Below are positions 48,257-59,250 of a stretch of 64,000 bases of DNA, piece after piece (position 1 is the stretch's first letter; each line of letters begins with the position of its first letter). Origin of the DNA: Primula veris. Lineage: Eukaryota; Streptophyta; Magnoliopsida; Ericales; Primulaceae. Under the pieces are notes generated by a model that was not told the origin of the DNA, did no database searches, and saw only the letters and a list, made by a program, of their open reading frames with translations. A program made the position numbers and the translations under genes. The stretch lies in the NCBI GenBank assembly GCA_963682055.1, contig OY821747.1, positions 23,992,126 through 24,056,125 on the forward strand, given 5' to 3'.

Positions 48257-51200
48257 ATGGGTGGTTGTGTATCTACACCGGCAATATCAATTAAGCCACA
48301 AAGGAAATACCATTATCGTCGGTTCAGGAAAAGGCGTGGAAAAATCTCTAATGTTGTTTCTGATGGGATGGGGAAAAGGGAAAATGATTTAGAAAATCTC
48401 GTAACAGATTATGCTGTTAGCGAGTTTATGGAAACTACTACGACCTGTAGAGGATCTGAGGTTTCAAATTCTACGTTTCATCTCACTCAGTTGCAGTGGC
48501 TTCATAATCATGGGGATGGTAATGATATCTTTCTCTTCTTTTTTAATCTCTTTTATCTCTATCCAATATCTGAATATGCGGTTTACATAATTGAATTATC
48601 ATTTTAGTTTGTGGATTTAATTTGGTGGTGGGCATTCTTATTTTGTTACAAGATTTCCTCAGTATAGTTGTGTTTGTGTTGGTTTCATGCTCTAATGAAT
48701 GACATAGAAGATTTTATTAGGAGAAAATAAGGGACATATTTTGAACTTATTTTTCATTAAGTGCAAGGGGGAACTTTTTATTCTTTTCCATTATATGCAT
48801 ATCCAAAACAAATCAGTTAAATGACAGTGTAAGCCCATTAAAAAGTGAAATCCGTTTATTCGATAGTTTGCCAATAAAAAATGAGTTTATTGAAGTGTAT
48901 GCTGTTAAAAGTGAAATCATTTTATTGAATAGTATGGATCGAAACATATTGAAGTGGATTCCCATCATAAGTAACTCTAAACGGGAAGCACCTTTTTTCT
49001 TGTGACTGAACGGGAATCAAGTTTTCCATCAGAGACTTTAATCTCTATGGTAGTTATTTATTTATAGAAGCAATTTGAAATTTATGTGCCAAGTTTTTCA
49101 TGGATTAGAATGCACCCTATAGCAGAATGGGACAATACTTTAGCAGATATACTTGCCTTTGGTGTTATTTGTCTATGCATACCAAACAAGTGATTTATAT
49201 GCTAATTATTACGCCATCAAGCAAGAAGGATACATCTAATATTTCAATTTATAATTATTTATGGCGTAGATCTTTTCGTGATATTAAATAGTGAATTCTT
49301 TGGCAGAACTCAGTCACGACGATGCGTGGTTTGACTCGGCCAGCATTCTAGAGTCTGATTCAGATGAAGAATTTTGTAGTGTCCTTGGAGGTATTTAGCA
49401 CCACCATTTAATGTGTTTCTTACTAACCACTTGTCTACAAATTTTGAATTAAATTCTCCACATGTGAGTGACTTTTTCCCCTTCTCTCTTCTTCTATGCA
49501 GATAGTGTGCCTAGACCATCAAATGGCCAAGTTGTTCCTTGTGACACTCCATCTTTTCTGGAAAGTGAATTCTACAACGAACTACACGAAAGGTATCTGA
49601 AAAACGATAGTAATATTCCCGAGAAAGTTCTCAGCAACGAGCCATTTAACGACTTAAATGCCCATGGCTATGAACTTTTACGTTCGGGGAAATCTCAGGA
49701 GTTTCCACTTAGGAAAAAGAAATCACTGGACCGGTCTTTTGTAAGTTTTAACCATGTAAAAGAAAATAGAGACGTTTTCGAAGGGAGAACTAAAGAGAGC
49801 TTAAAAAAGTCGCTGTTTAGTACTTTAAGCTTTAACAACAAGAAAATTAACGCGAAAAGTTCAGCTCCCCAATCTCATAAGAGGCTATCAACAGTTATCA
49901 GGCTTTCATTCAAGAGAACGTCTGTTGATGGAAAAGAGACTAGTCAATGTAGTAAGTATTCAACAACTTTGTACTCTCTCAGTTCCCTTTAAGTGTCCAC
50001 TTCAGGGAAACGGTCCATTTTGGAAGCAATTTTAATTTCTAAAATGATTGCTGTATTATCTGAATACAATTTTGAAACCGGTCATTTTGGCAATTTGCTG
50101 ACCAAATTTTTTGCATCTGGAAATAGACTGTTTTCCAGTTCTGGACACTTGAAGTGGAATTGATGAAGATTGAAGTATCTGTTTTGTTTCTTTGGATTTT
50201 TCTAGAATTTTGTATTCAAAAGGGATATTTCATGGTTAATTACATTTTGTAAACCAGCTTGTCATCTTTTTTGATTTTATGCTCCAACTAAAGAATTTGT
50301 ATAATTAGTATCACAACCTCATACTATTGTGCTTCCATTTTGATCACTACATAGAAAAAAAAACATAGTAGAGACTCGGATAGAAGAAACTGATAGATTG
50401 GTCTTAAAAATATTAAAAAAAGATTTGGTAGTATATAAGATATCTGGTTTCCGTAGCTAATCAGTAACCATTGATTTGGTAGTATATAAGATATCTGGTT
50501 TCCGTAGCTAATCAGTAACCAATGATTTGGTAGTATATAAGATATCTGGTTTCCGTAGCTAATCAGTAACCAATGTAATTTTTTCTATTTGTCAGTGTGC
50601 TATAAATGAAATAAGGGCAGAAAATTTGAAAACGTGAAAGATTAGTGTAAAATATGTAGTTACCCCTCACAGTGTCAAATTTGTTGATTGTAGCATTATT
50701 ACATACCATTGTTTCATAAATTAACGAAATGTAACTCATTTATATATCATTCTCTTACATGATGAAATTGTATATAGATAAGGCGATGCTGATAGACGAA
50801 TTTGATTTTTTTTAACAGATCATTTAAGTACATGGTAGACATTATTCCTTTATCAAAATTAAGATTCCAGTCTTGAAAGATTACTCTTTATGTCTCATTT
50901 ATATCATTACTTATTATGCAGCTTCGTTAGAAAAGTTCCTATATCGGCCTCGAGCAGGACTCCTAATTCCATGTTGCAAACAAGGAATGCCAACTCCAGG
51001 TTGTTGGTCTGAGATCGAGCCCTCTAATTTTAAGCTTCGTGGAGATAACTTTTTCAAGTATGCTAATTAACTATTCACTACGTAATTTCTATAGATAATA
51101 TTTGTGTTATTTATCTTATGACAAGTTTTATATATGCAGGGACAAAACGAAATCCCCTGCTCCAAATTGTAGCCCTTATATTCCGATAGGTGTCGACTTA

Positions 51201-53383
51201 TTTATGTGCCCTAAAAAGGTTAATCACATTGCACAACACCTCGAGCTACCTTCTGTAAAAGAAGATGGGAATCTATTGCCTATGCTCTTAATTGTCAACA
51301 TTCAGGTACTCGGTCAAATATTTCTTTTGAAACTTATACTCAGCTTAACATCCTTTCTTTTTTGTTGCACGTTTCCTTAAAATAAAAAAAATTAGTGACA
51401 TGGCTTATGAACTTAGGTCAGGTACTCAGCCTATCAGTCTTTTTTTTTTCCTTTATACATATTCCATTTCAATTTATATATTTTAAAAGGGTGACTTACA
51501 ACAATATTTTCATACTTTGTGCAAAACTGCTATCTGGTCTCCATGGTTTAATTGCAAGACTGTATGTTCTAATAGATATACTGATATAGTATGTTCTAAT
51601 AGATATACTGATATAGTATGTCCTAACAATGGTCATTATAGTTTCAGTTCTACCACTGTTAAGTCTGAATAAGTGACATATATGGTCAGTGGCAGAACTA
51701 TGATCCCCGTATTGGAGGTACAGAAATCCATGTGGGCTTTTTTGTTATTATATAGTGGCTGTAAGTCTAAAGTCTATATATAAAAACACTGGTCAAAATT
51801 TGACAGTCTCTTAATATGGGGGGTGTCCCTTTAGCCTACTCTAGTTCCTTCCCTGATTCTTCTAATAGGGACAAATAGTGTTATACATGGAGAGCAACGG
51901 TGTAACTCAGCCAAAATGTCGGGATATCTACCTAACTTAGAAGGGGGGCCATTTATTTTAAATTCAGAAAATTGATTAAAAGTATTGGGCTGTTGCTTTT
52001 ATGCATTTCTCAAATGGCATGACTTTTGAAAATTATTAGTCTTGCCAACTGCTAAAAAGCTTCATTCTCATTTATTTTTGTGCCTTTTTTTATATATTGT
52101 TGCAGCTGCCTACTTATCCAGCTCCAATGTTCCTTGGTGACAGTAATGGAGAAGGATTGAGCCTTGTGCTATATTTCAAACTTTCCGAGAGCTTTGAGAA
52201 AGAAATATCGCCACATTTTGTGGATAGCATTAAGGTACATTGAAACTGAAGTGATATCTATATTTATTTGTGGGTATAAGTTTGCCATTAACATATTTTC
52301 TTTAGGGAATGAACATGGGAAGTTTTGAAGTACAGTACATGGGAAGTTTTGAAGTACAGTGCTAAATTGTATAGAGTGATTGTTCAAGTACCTGTGCGTA
52401 TAAGATTGGCCAATTTATGATGCAGAAAAAAAACTGCAGGATTGGATATTTAATTACTACTCAGAAGAATTATCCTAGCTTATACAAATTGGAAATGTTA
52501 GTGGAGTAATGTGGATAGATCATGTTTTGACTTAGTTGTCAAATGATATAGCTGTGTGTGCAAAATATCTTTCTTATTGCCTGTGTTGGTTCATTTGTTT
52601 TAATAGCTGAGCGACTTCTGATTACATTTCACTTTTTTACATTTGGTACAACAGAGTTTGGTGGCAGATGACGTGGAAAAGGTCAAAGGGTTTGCTAAAG
52701 AAAGCACAATTCCTTACAGAGATAGGCTAAAGATCATGGTTGGAGTAGCTAATCCAGATGATCTTGTCTCGGGCTCAACTGAAAAAAAGCTTTTAAATGC
52801 TTATAACGAGAGACCTGTCCTTTCACGCCCACAACACAGTTTTTATCAGGTAAATTTTTTCTCTTAAATTAATTTCTTTGCTTTGGTGGTTGTTCTACGC
52901 TAATCTTTGGGCAAACACAAAGGCATTTGAATACCTTAAACGTAAACAAAGTTTCAATTCTTGCAGGGACCCAATTACTTTGAAATTGATCTCGATATTC
53001 ATAGATTTAGTTACATAGCAAGGAAAGGGCTCGATGCATTTCGAGAACGTCTGCAAAATGGAATATTGGACGTGGGATTAACAATCCAGGTAAAGATCAA
53101 ATGTTTATGTACATGCTGCTACCTTGGAGAACAATATTTTGAAATGTGATAACACCAAGTATTTAAATTAGCTTTTTACGATAACATCTAACGTAGCACA
53201 TTTAATGTAGCGGATCTTTAAATTCTTAACAGAACTAATTTAGTTTTTTAATTTTTTTTCTCTATTTAGGCACAGAAACCAGAAGAACTCCCAGAGGAGG
53301 TGCTTTGTTGTGCGAGACTTAACAAGATTGACTTTGTTAACCGTGGTCAAATTCCAACTTTGATGACATCCACTGATCATTGA
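48257..53383 (+). CDS. EDR2-like protein with C-terminal DUF1336 domain
   Basis: Nine exons join in frame: 48257-48518, 49307-49390, 49502-49951, 50922-51057, 51140-51305, 52106-52234, 52655-52849, 52967-53089 and 53270-53383, giving 552 residues. The N-terminus MGGCVS is a classic N-myristoylation motif with a neighbouring Cys for palmitoylation, so membrane attachment is likely. A basic stretch ([12 protein letters not shown]) and an acidic segment ([16 protein letters not shown]) follow, then a Ser/Lys-rich linker. From about residue 266 to the end is the DUF1336/EDR2_C domain ([56 protein letters not shown]). The full EDR2 protein also has PH and START domains; this short class lacks them. 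EDR2 negatively regulates mildew-induced cell death in Arabidopsis, but the role of the short class is uncertain. Confidence 0.93.
50422..50574 (+). repeat. 51-bp tandem repeat, three copies, in intron 3
   Basis: gatttggtagtatataagat begins at 50422, 50473 and 50524 with a constant 51-bp period and nearly identical copies. It lies wholly in the intron between exons 3 and 4 of the EDR2-like gene. Confidence 0.9.
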
Positions 53384-56069
53384 TCCGAAATCCGAAATCC
53401 GAATATCCCAGTGTATATGGCTCTATAAAAAACAATTGTTATATGAAGGCAAAATGTGTAGTTAACTAGAACGGTTGTTATTATTCTTTGATTCGTTAAA
53501 ATGTTGTTGTAAGAAGCAACTGTATCTTTATTTCAAAAAAAAAAAACTGTATTTGTTGTACATTTACAACTGTGATAAAACTACTATTTAATTGGGAAGA
53601 TAAGGGCCAGATTGCCCCGATTTTAATGCAAATTATTATGATCTATTGCTCATGTTCTTTTCCCTTAAGAGGTAGTTTGATTACCTTGACAACTTGTTTT
53701 TAATGTACCAAAATCATTTAATTTGACAGCTTGTTCATATGTAACATCAATTATCTAGACAGCTTGTTTATTGGTAACAATATTACACACAAAAGTGTCA
53801 CTTTGCTGGAATTTGTTTTTTTGCAGTTGTTTGAAGAGTGGAATGCTGGAATCATTTTAAGCAGGCTTTTCTATTATTGAGCAACCGTAAGAAAATGAAT
53901 TTTACCTCAATAAGAGAGAAGATTATATATATATGTCCCCCATTTGAATGAAAAAATATAAATTTAAAGATAATGGATTATGTAATGTAGCATTTTCCAT
54001 ATTTTACTTCAAGTTCGAATGTTTGTGATGATAGTATTTGTGGAGGGGAGCAGCAATACTTATGCAGCAATAGCTGCGGCAATTCTTTGATCTTGACCGT
54101 CCTTTACTATCTAACATACTTTTAAATTAATTAATCTTAGCATAGAAAAAATATTACTTCATCCGTTCCTAATTAATTGATCTTTATGAAATTACGTGTA
54201 ATTTTAACTGGTTTATAATGTGTATCAAAATTGTCGAAATGGAAAATTTCAAACCTAAATCATATAATTTAATGTTTGAACTATATGATTAACTTTTAAA
54301 AAATTTGATTCCGACAATTTTGATATAAGTTATTGGCCGATCAAAATTGCACATAGTTTCGTAATGATAATTAATTGGGAATTGAGAGAATATTAACTAA
54401 AAACATGTGATGACCTTTTTTTGTTTCTTGTCCCTATCTCCCAATCTTTCTCAAACTTAAAAGTTCAACCGATCTTTCTCAAACTCAAAAGTTCAACAAG
54501 TCAGTCGAAAATTTTAGCGAAAATTGATACACATAATATTACACTAGATTACAAAAAATAGGGTTTTTCAAATTGATTGGCATAACCTAAATTGATAACT
54601 CCTCAACTTGAAATGACAAAAGTTTTTGTATTATTTTATTAGGCTTTATAAAAAACTGTAGAATCTTTAATAAAAACACTGGTTTCGGAGAAATAATTCA
54701 TAAATCGATTAAATACATCGAAAAATTGAAGGGGTCCATTGTCTTGTTCGTTGCTATTAATTTGAGGGTAAAGAGAGAGAGATAAAAGATGCCAATACTT
54801 GCTGGAAAAAAAAAATTATTAGATGGGAAAAAAAAAAATATATATATATATACATGGTATATTGATGCATATGAAGCCATGTTTAATCAGGACCACTGAA
54901 AAACAATGAACGGGTTAGATTGGTATTGCCGCAACTATTGCTGCATAAAAATAAAGTGATCAAACAAACAATTGTGTATAACTGTCTTGTTAATGTTGCG
55001 ATCCGAAAGCTACTTCCATTATGTTACATTTTAATCCGGGTAAGCAAAACTCGGCTTGGTTCTAATTATGTTGAAAATAAAAGTGGGGCTATTTAAAAGT
55101 AATCAGTTACATTTGGAATGAATAAAGTTTACTTTAGTTTGATTGGTTTGTACTGTAACAAAAACGTGACATTTAATAAGAAGTTTCATGTACAACTAAT
55201 AAATATAAATTTTCAAATAAAAAATGCAATCTATGCATAAAACAAAATACGAAGTTTTGTTCAAGTAGAATAATACATAGACATTTTTAATTCATAAAAA
55301 CCGCATACTTACCCAATTAGATCGGTTTTTGAACTTTTTAAACCAAATCAAACCAATAGTTGATTAGTTTCGTTCAATTTCGGTTGGTTTCGCTAAGTTC
55401 GATGTTTTGATTTGGTTTGGTCGGTTTTTTCTTACCCCTATTAATAATATAAAACGACGACCAAGTATGGAGTAATGGTATATATAATAACTAATAGTTA
55501 GGAATGAAAATGAATCGCCTGTTGATGAACAAACTGTCGTTAAAGGCTCGACCGACTCTTGTTTGTCCTAATGAACCGAGCATGAACAAAATTATCGGGT
55601 TCGTGTTCATGCCATGATTCTTTTAATTCTTTTAATATTTTTTTTACCATGCTTATATATGTAAGTATGTATAAGATATTATGGTAAAAAATATTATGCA
55701 CATGACCGATAACCAATCTTCAACTTGTTGTATAATTTTAAACTAAATCGGTTTATATTATAAAATTGTAGAATTAATTATCCGTTATGTATATTTGTCA
55801 AGTAAAAAAGGATTATCATTAACAACACAATTTTGAACGAGCCCATAAATCATGTTCAGACTTGGCTCGTTCATAAACGAGTCTAGTCAAGCTCATATCG
55901 AGATTGTTTATAAATTATATGAGTATGAACATAATTCTAGCACTATTAATAAACGAGCCGACATTGAACATATTCAACTCGAATCGAAGCTACACAATGA
56001 CAAAAAAATAAATTGAGGGCAAAACTATACAAATTTTCTAGTTTGTGGACTAAAATAAATTCACTTCTT
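53384..56069. other. Intergenic region
   Basis: It begins with the 3' untranslated region of the EDR2-like gene. Further on are AT-rich sequence, a Stowaway-like MITE, a gtttggtcggttt-rich stretch (about 55330-55440) and a gctcgttcataaacgagtc-rich stretch (about 55540-55990). The last two resemble decayed dispersed repeats. No coding gene was recognised. Confidence 0.5.
54157..54390. mobile_element. Stowaway-like MITE (234 bp)
   Basis: The left end CTTCATCCGTTCCTAATTAA and the reversed right end TTCTCTCAATTCCCAATTAA are flanked by TA. The arms continue as imperfect inverted repeats almost to the centre (aaattgtcgaaa / tccgacaatttt). Confidence 0.65.
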
Positions 56070-56079
56070 CCTATTTCCC

Positions 56080-57454
56080 GGGGACTTCTTTTTAACATAG
56101 TCTAATTGCTGAAAACTATAAGAGACGTGGGATCTCAGATCCCACGTCTACGCGGCTGAATTTTTTTTTTTTTTCTTTTGTCTTGTGCTGCGAAATTAAT
56201 TGTTTCCTTTTTTTTTTTCTTCGTTTGTTATGTTATTTCATTTTAATATATAAAAAAAATTGTTCAATTTTAATCAAAAACTTTTCTAATTTTATCCAAA
56301 AAAAAAACTCTAACGATCAACCATCAAATTTCTTCGTATATCAAATTAATATATTTTTTTATCAAATCAACATCACTCTACCATTACAATTATCCCTAAT
56401 TTTAACAAAAAAAAAAACCCTCTTCCAATTTAACAAAAAAAAACTTTCCCAATTTTACCCAAAAAAAACTCTAACCATCAACCATCAAACTTCTTCATAT
56501 ATCAAATTAATATATTTTTTTCTCAAATAAACATCATTCTACCACTACATTTATCCCCAATTTTACCCAAAAAAAACTATCCCAATTTACCAAAATAAAA
56601 CATACCCCAATTTTACAAAAAAATAAACTCTAACCATCAACCACCAAACTATTTCCTATATCAAATTAATATCATTTTTTTTTTCTGAAGTATGAATAAC
56701 AATTATAATATTTGGATAATCGATCTTAATTTATCACCTCCGGATAATACTTCCCAAAACATCCAATCGTGTGTTTTGGGGAGTATTATCCGGAGGAGAT
56801 AAATTAAGATCCATTCCCCAAATATTATAATTGTTATCAATACTTCAGAAAAAAATTGATATTAATTTGATATAGAAAGTAGTTTGGTGGTTGATGGTTA
56901 GAGTTTATTTTTTTGTAAAATTGTGGGATGTTTTATTTTGGTAAATTGGGATATGTTTTTTTTGGGTAAAATTAGGGATAAATGTAGTGGTAGAGTGATA
57001 TTTATTTGAGAAAAAAATATATTAATTTGATATACGAAGGAATTTGATGGTTGATGGTTAGAGTTTTTTTTTGATAAAATTGGGAAAGTTTTTTTTTTAT
57101 TAAATTGGAAGAGGTTTTTTTTTTTGTTAAAATTAAGGATAATTGTAGTGGTAGAGTGATGTTGATTTGATAAAAAAATATATTAATTTGATATACGAAT
57201 GATTTTGATGGTTAATCGTTAGGGTTTTTTTTTGGATAAAATTAGAAAAGTTTTTGATTAAAATTGAACAATTTTTTTTTGATATATTAAAATGAAATAA
57301 CATAAAAAAAAAACGAAGAAAAAAAAAAAGGAAACAATTAATTTCGCAGCACAAGACAAAAGAAGAAGAAAAAAAAATTAAAAAAATTCAGCCAACGTGG
57401 GATCTCAGATCCCTTATAGTTTTCAGCAATCAGACTATGTTAAAAAGAACTCCC
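56080..57454. mobile_element. 1.37 kb palindromic foldback element, probably Mutator-like
   Basis: The two halves are inverted copies meeting at about 56766 with a loop of about 10 bp. The left end GGGGACTTCTTTTTAACATA and the reversed right end GGGAGTTCTTTTTAACATAG lead into tctaattgctgaaaactata and tctgattgctgaaaactata. It is flanked by CCTATTTCCC at 56070-56079 and 57455-57464, a 10-bp target duplication that fits Mutator-like elements (9-11 bp). Near each end is a short palindrome, perfect on the left (gacgtgggatct / agatcccacgtc). The matching plus- and minus-strand frames at 56183 and 57133 are mirror translations of the arms. No transposase is present. Confidence 0.85.
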
Positions 57455-57464
57455 CCTATTTCCC

Positions 57465-58397
57465 ACCTTTGCTCTCTCTCTCTCTCTTCATTTTCTCCGA
57501 ATCATATCATTAAATCTCCCAAAAAAAAAAATTCACCAAATCCCAAATAAAATCAAACCCTATTCCCAAATTCCATATCTTAAGAAATATATCAAAAAGA
57601 TCTTAGTGATTATTTATTTATCTCAACCGATATTAGATTTTGCTCTGCTTCAATTATTTTTTTCTCGAGAATTTGATAATATTATCATAAAAGAAATTCT
57701 TGTTTTGCTGGTATGATTGTAATTTCTTTTTAAAGGAAGATTCTTTTTATTGCCCATTTCTTTTTAATAGCTACATTGATCATAGTTTTAGTTTTTTTTA
57801 TTGTTATGATCAAAATTATAGGCTAAAGAATATTCTTTGTGATAGCTATAGTGATCACAATTTCATCTTTTGTATATTATTAATAATAATTTAGGGTAAA
57901 AAAGATTGTTTTCATTTGCGGTTTTTTGGTGATAAAAATGGCCGAGTGCCGATGAAAATATTCGGTTTTAGGTAGATTTTTTCGAACATACCAACCTTGC
58001 CAATTGTTGGGTAAATTAAGTGATTTAGAAAAACTGTTAAATTTAGTTTTCCCATTTATATAGAATCGATAGGTACGTAGAACTCGTTTTCGTAATGTCT
58101 TTTAGCTTGAGAAAGATTGATTCTTTCCTTGCCCATTTGTGTTGATCTACGGAAAAGTTGGAATAAATCTCTTTATTATAGGTCTCGTTTAGCGAACATC
58201 TTGATATTGCCCTTTGACGAAAATACTTTGAATTTAGCTTCCCCATAGGCACATAGAACTCTTTTTCGCGTTATCATTAGCTTAAAAAAGATCCATTATT
58301 TCCCTTGCCCATTTGTGAGATAGCAGTGATTTGATCCCGATAATTTCCTCATTTCAAACCTTTACTTGGTAAGTTCAATATTTACATCTGCCGAAAA
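57465..58397 (+). promoter_or_regulatory. Leader region of the methyltransferase gene
   Basis: A (CT)n tract (about 57471-57487) and pyrimidine-rich sequence directly follow the foldback element. Then comes AT-rich sequence with no coding content up to the ATG at 58398. It likely holds the promoter and 5' leader, but no start site can be fixed. Confidence 0.35.
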
Positions 58398-59072
58398 ATG
58401 GATAAACACATTGAAACCCTCTTGAACAGACTTTCATACGCCTCGTTCGCCATAGCCACTATAACCCTAATCCTGCTCTTTCTACAAACCCCGGAAACTT
58501 GTATCCCACGCCATATGCCCCACCACAAGTTCCCAAAATCCACCTGCGACTTTTCTCACCGTTCTCTCACCTCAATCGAGAAGAAAAACAAGCGCTTATG
58601 GTCTACCAAGGCATGGCAAAACACTGTCCAGTCATTTACAGGCTTTTTCGTGGACCTAAACACCCTTAAAAACTACTCGAAGGTCGTTTGTGTCTCTGCT
58701 GGTGGTGGACAAGAGGTCATGGCGTTGAACAACCTCGGAGTTAAGGATGTTACCGGGGTTGAAATTGTCGAATCTCCGCCACTTGTCAGCAGAGCTGATC
58801 CTCATAACTTGCCTTTTTTCGATGATGTTTTTGACGTGGCTTTTTCGGCCCATTTTGACCAAGCGTTGTTCCCAAGGAGGTTTGTGGAGGAGATAGAGAG
58901 GGTTGTAAGGGCTGGTGGCGTATGCGTATTGGCGGTGGAGGAGAGTGGGGAGGAAGAGGTGAAAGAGGTTGTGAAGTTGTTTAAGAAGACGACGTTTGTT
59001 AGTGCAAAGAATGTGAGTTTGGTTGGAATGAGAATGACGAAAATTGTTTTGAAGGTGTCTCCCCCGAATTGA
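58398..59072 (+). CDS. Membrane-anchored SAM-dependent methyltransferase-like protein
   Basis: A single-exon gene of 224 residues. The N-terminus has a hydrophobic segment (about 12-30, SYASFAIATITLILLFLQ), probably a signal anchor. The Rossmann-fold methyltransferase core follows: motif I VVCVSAGGGQE (96-106), VTGVEIVESPP (118-128) and DPHNLPFFDDVFDVAFSAH (134-152), then RRFVEEIERVVRAGGVCVLA, the usual Methyltransf_11-type helix and strand. Plants have a family of such small type 11 methyltransferase-like proteins whose substrates are mostly unknown, so no reaction is assigned. GC content is higher than in the flanks. A foldback element lies 943 bp upstream and a MITE starts just after the stop codon. 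Confidence 0.85.
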   Translation: MDKHIETLLNRLSYASFAIATITLILLFLQTPETCIPRHMPHHKFPKSTCDFSHRSLTSIEKKNKRLWSTKAWQNTVQSFTGFFVDLNTLKNYSKVVCVSAGGGQEVMALNNLGVKDVTGVEIVESPPLVSRADPHNLPFFDDVFDVAFSAHFDQALFPRRFVEEIERVVRAGGVCVLAVEESGEEEVKEVVKLFKKTTFVSAKNVSLVGMRMTKIVLKVSPPN

Positions 59073-59077
59073 TTATA

Positions 59078-59250
59078 GCCTTGTTTGGTTGCAGTTTATA
59101 AGGTCGGTTATGCTTAAAAGCTGGACTGCATTTGGTTGACTAGTTTAAAAAAGGACGTCTTCGTGTTTCTTGGCTGAATAAGCTGGAAGTTTTATATGGT
59201 GGATGGACCTAGTTTTTCTGAACCTCGAAAAAGTTCTGCCAAACAAGCCC
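59078..59250. mobile_element. Short MITE of the GCTTGTTTGGTTGCAG family
   Basis: The left end GCCTTGTTTGGTTGCAG and the reversed right end GGGCTTGTTTGGCAGAAC form short inverted ends. The interior (aagctggactgcatttggtt) matches the MITE at 62093-62302. It begins 5 bp after the methyltransferase stop codon, so it should form part of the 3'UTR. Confidence 0.6.

Noticed and set aside
55500..55995. Repeats of gctcgttcataaacgagtc type suggesting a dispersed repeat
   Set aside because: Resembles known plant dispersed repeats, but no ends or TSD could be placed, so it is not listed as an element.
56183..57354. Two near-identical frames on opposite strands (MCCEINCFLFFF start)
   Set aside because: They are mirror translations of the arms of the foldback element. 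The poly-T/poly-A tracts give the Phe/Lys-rich content.
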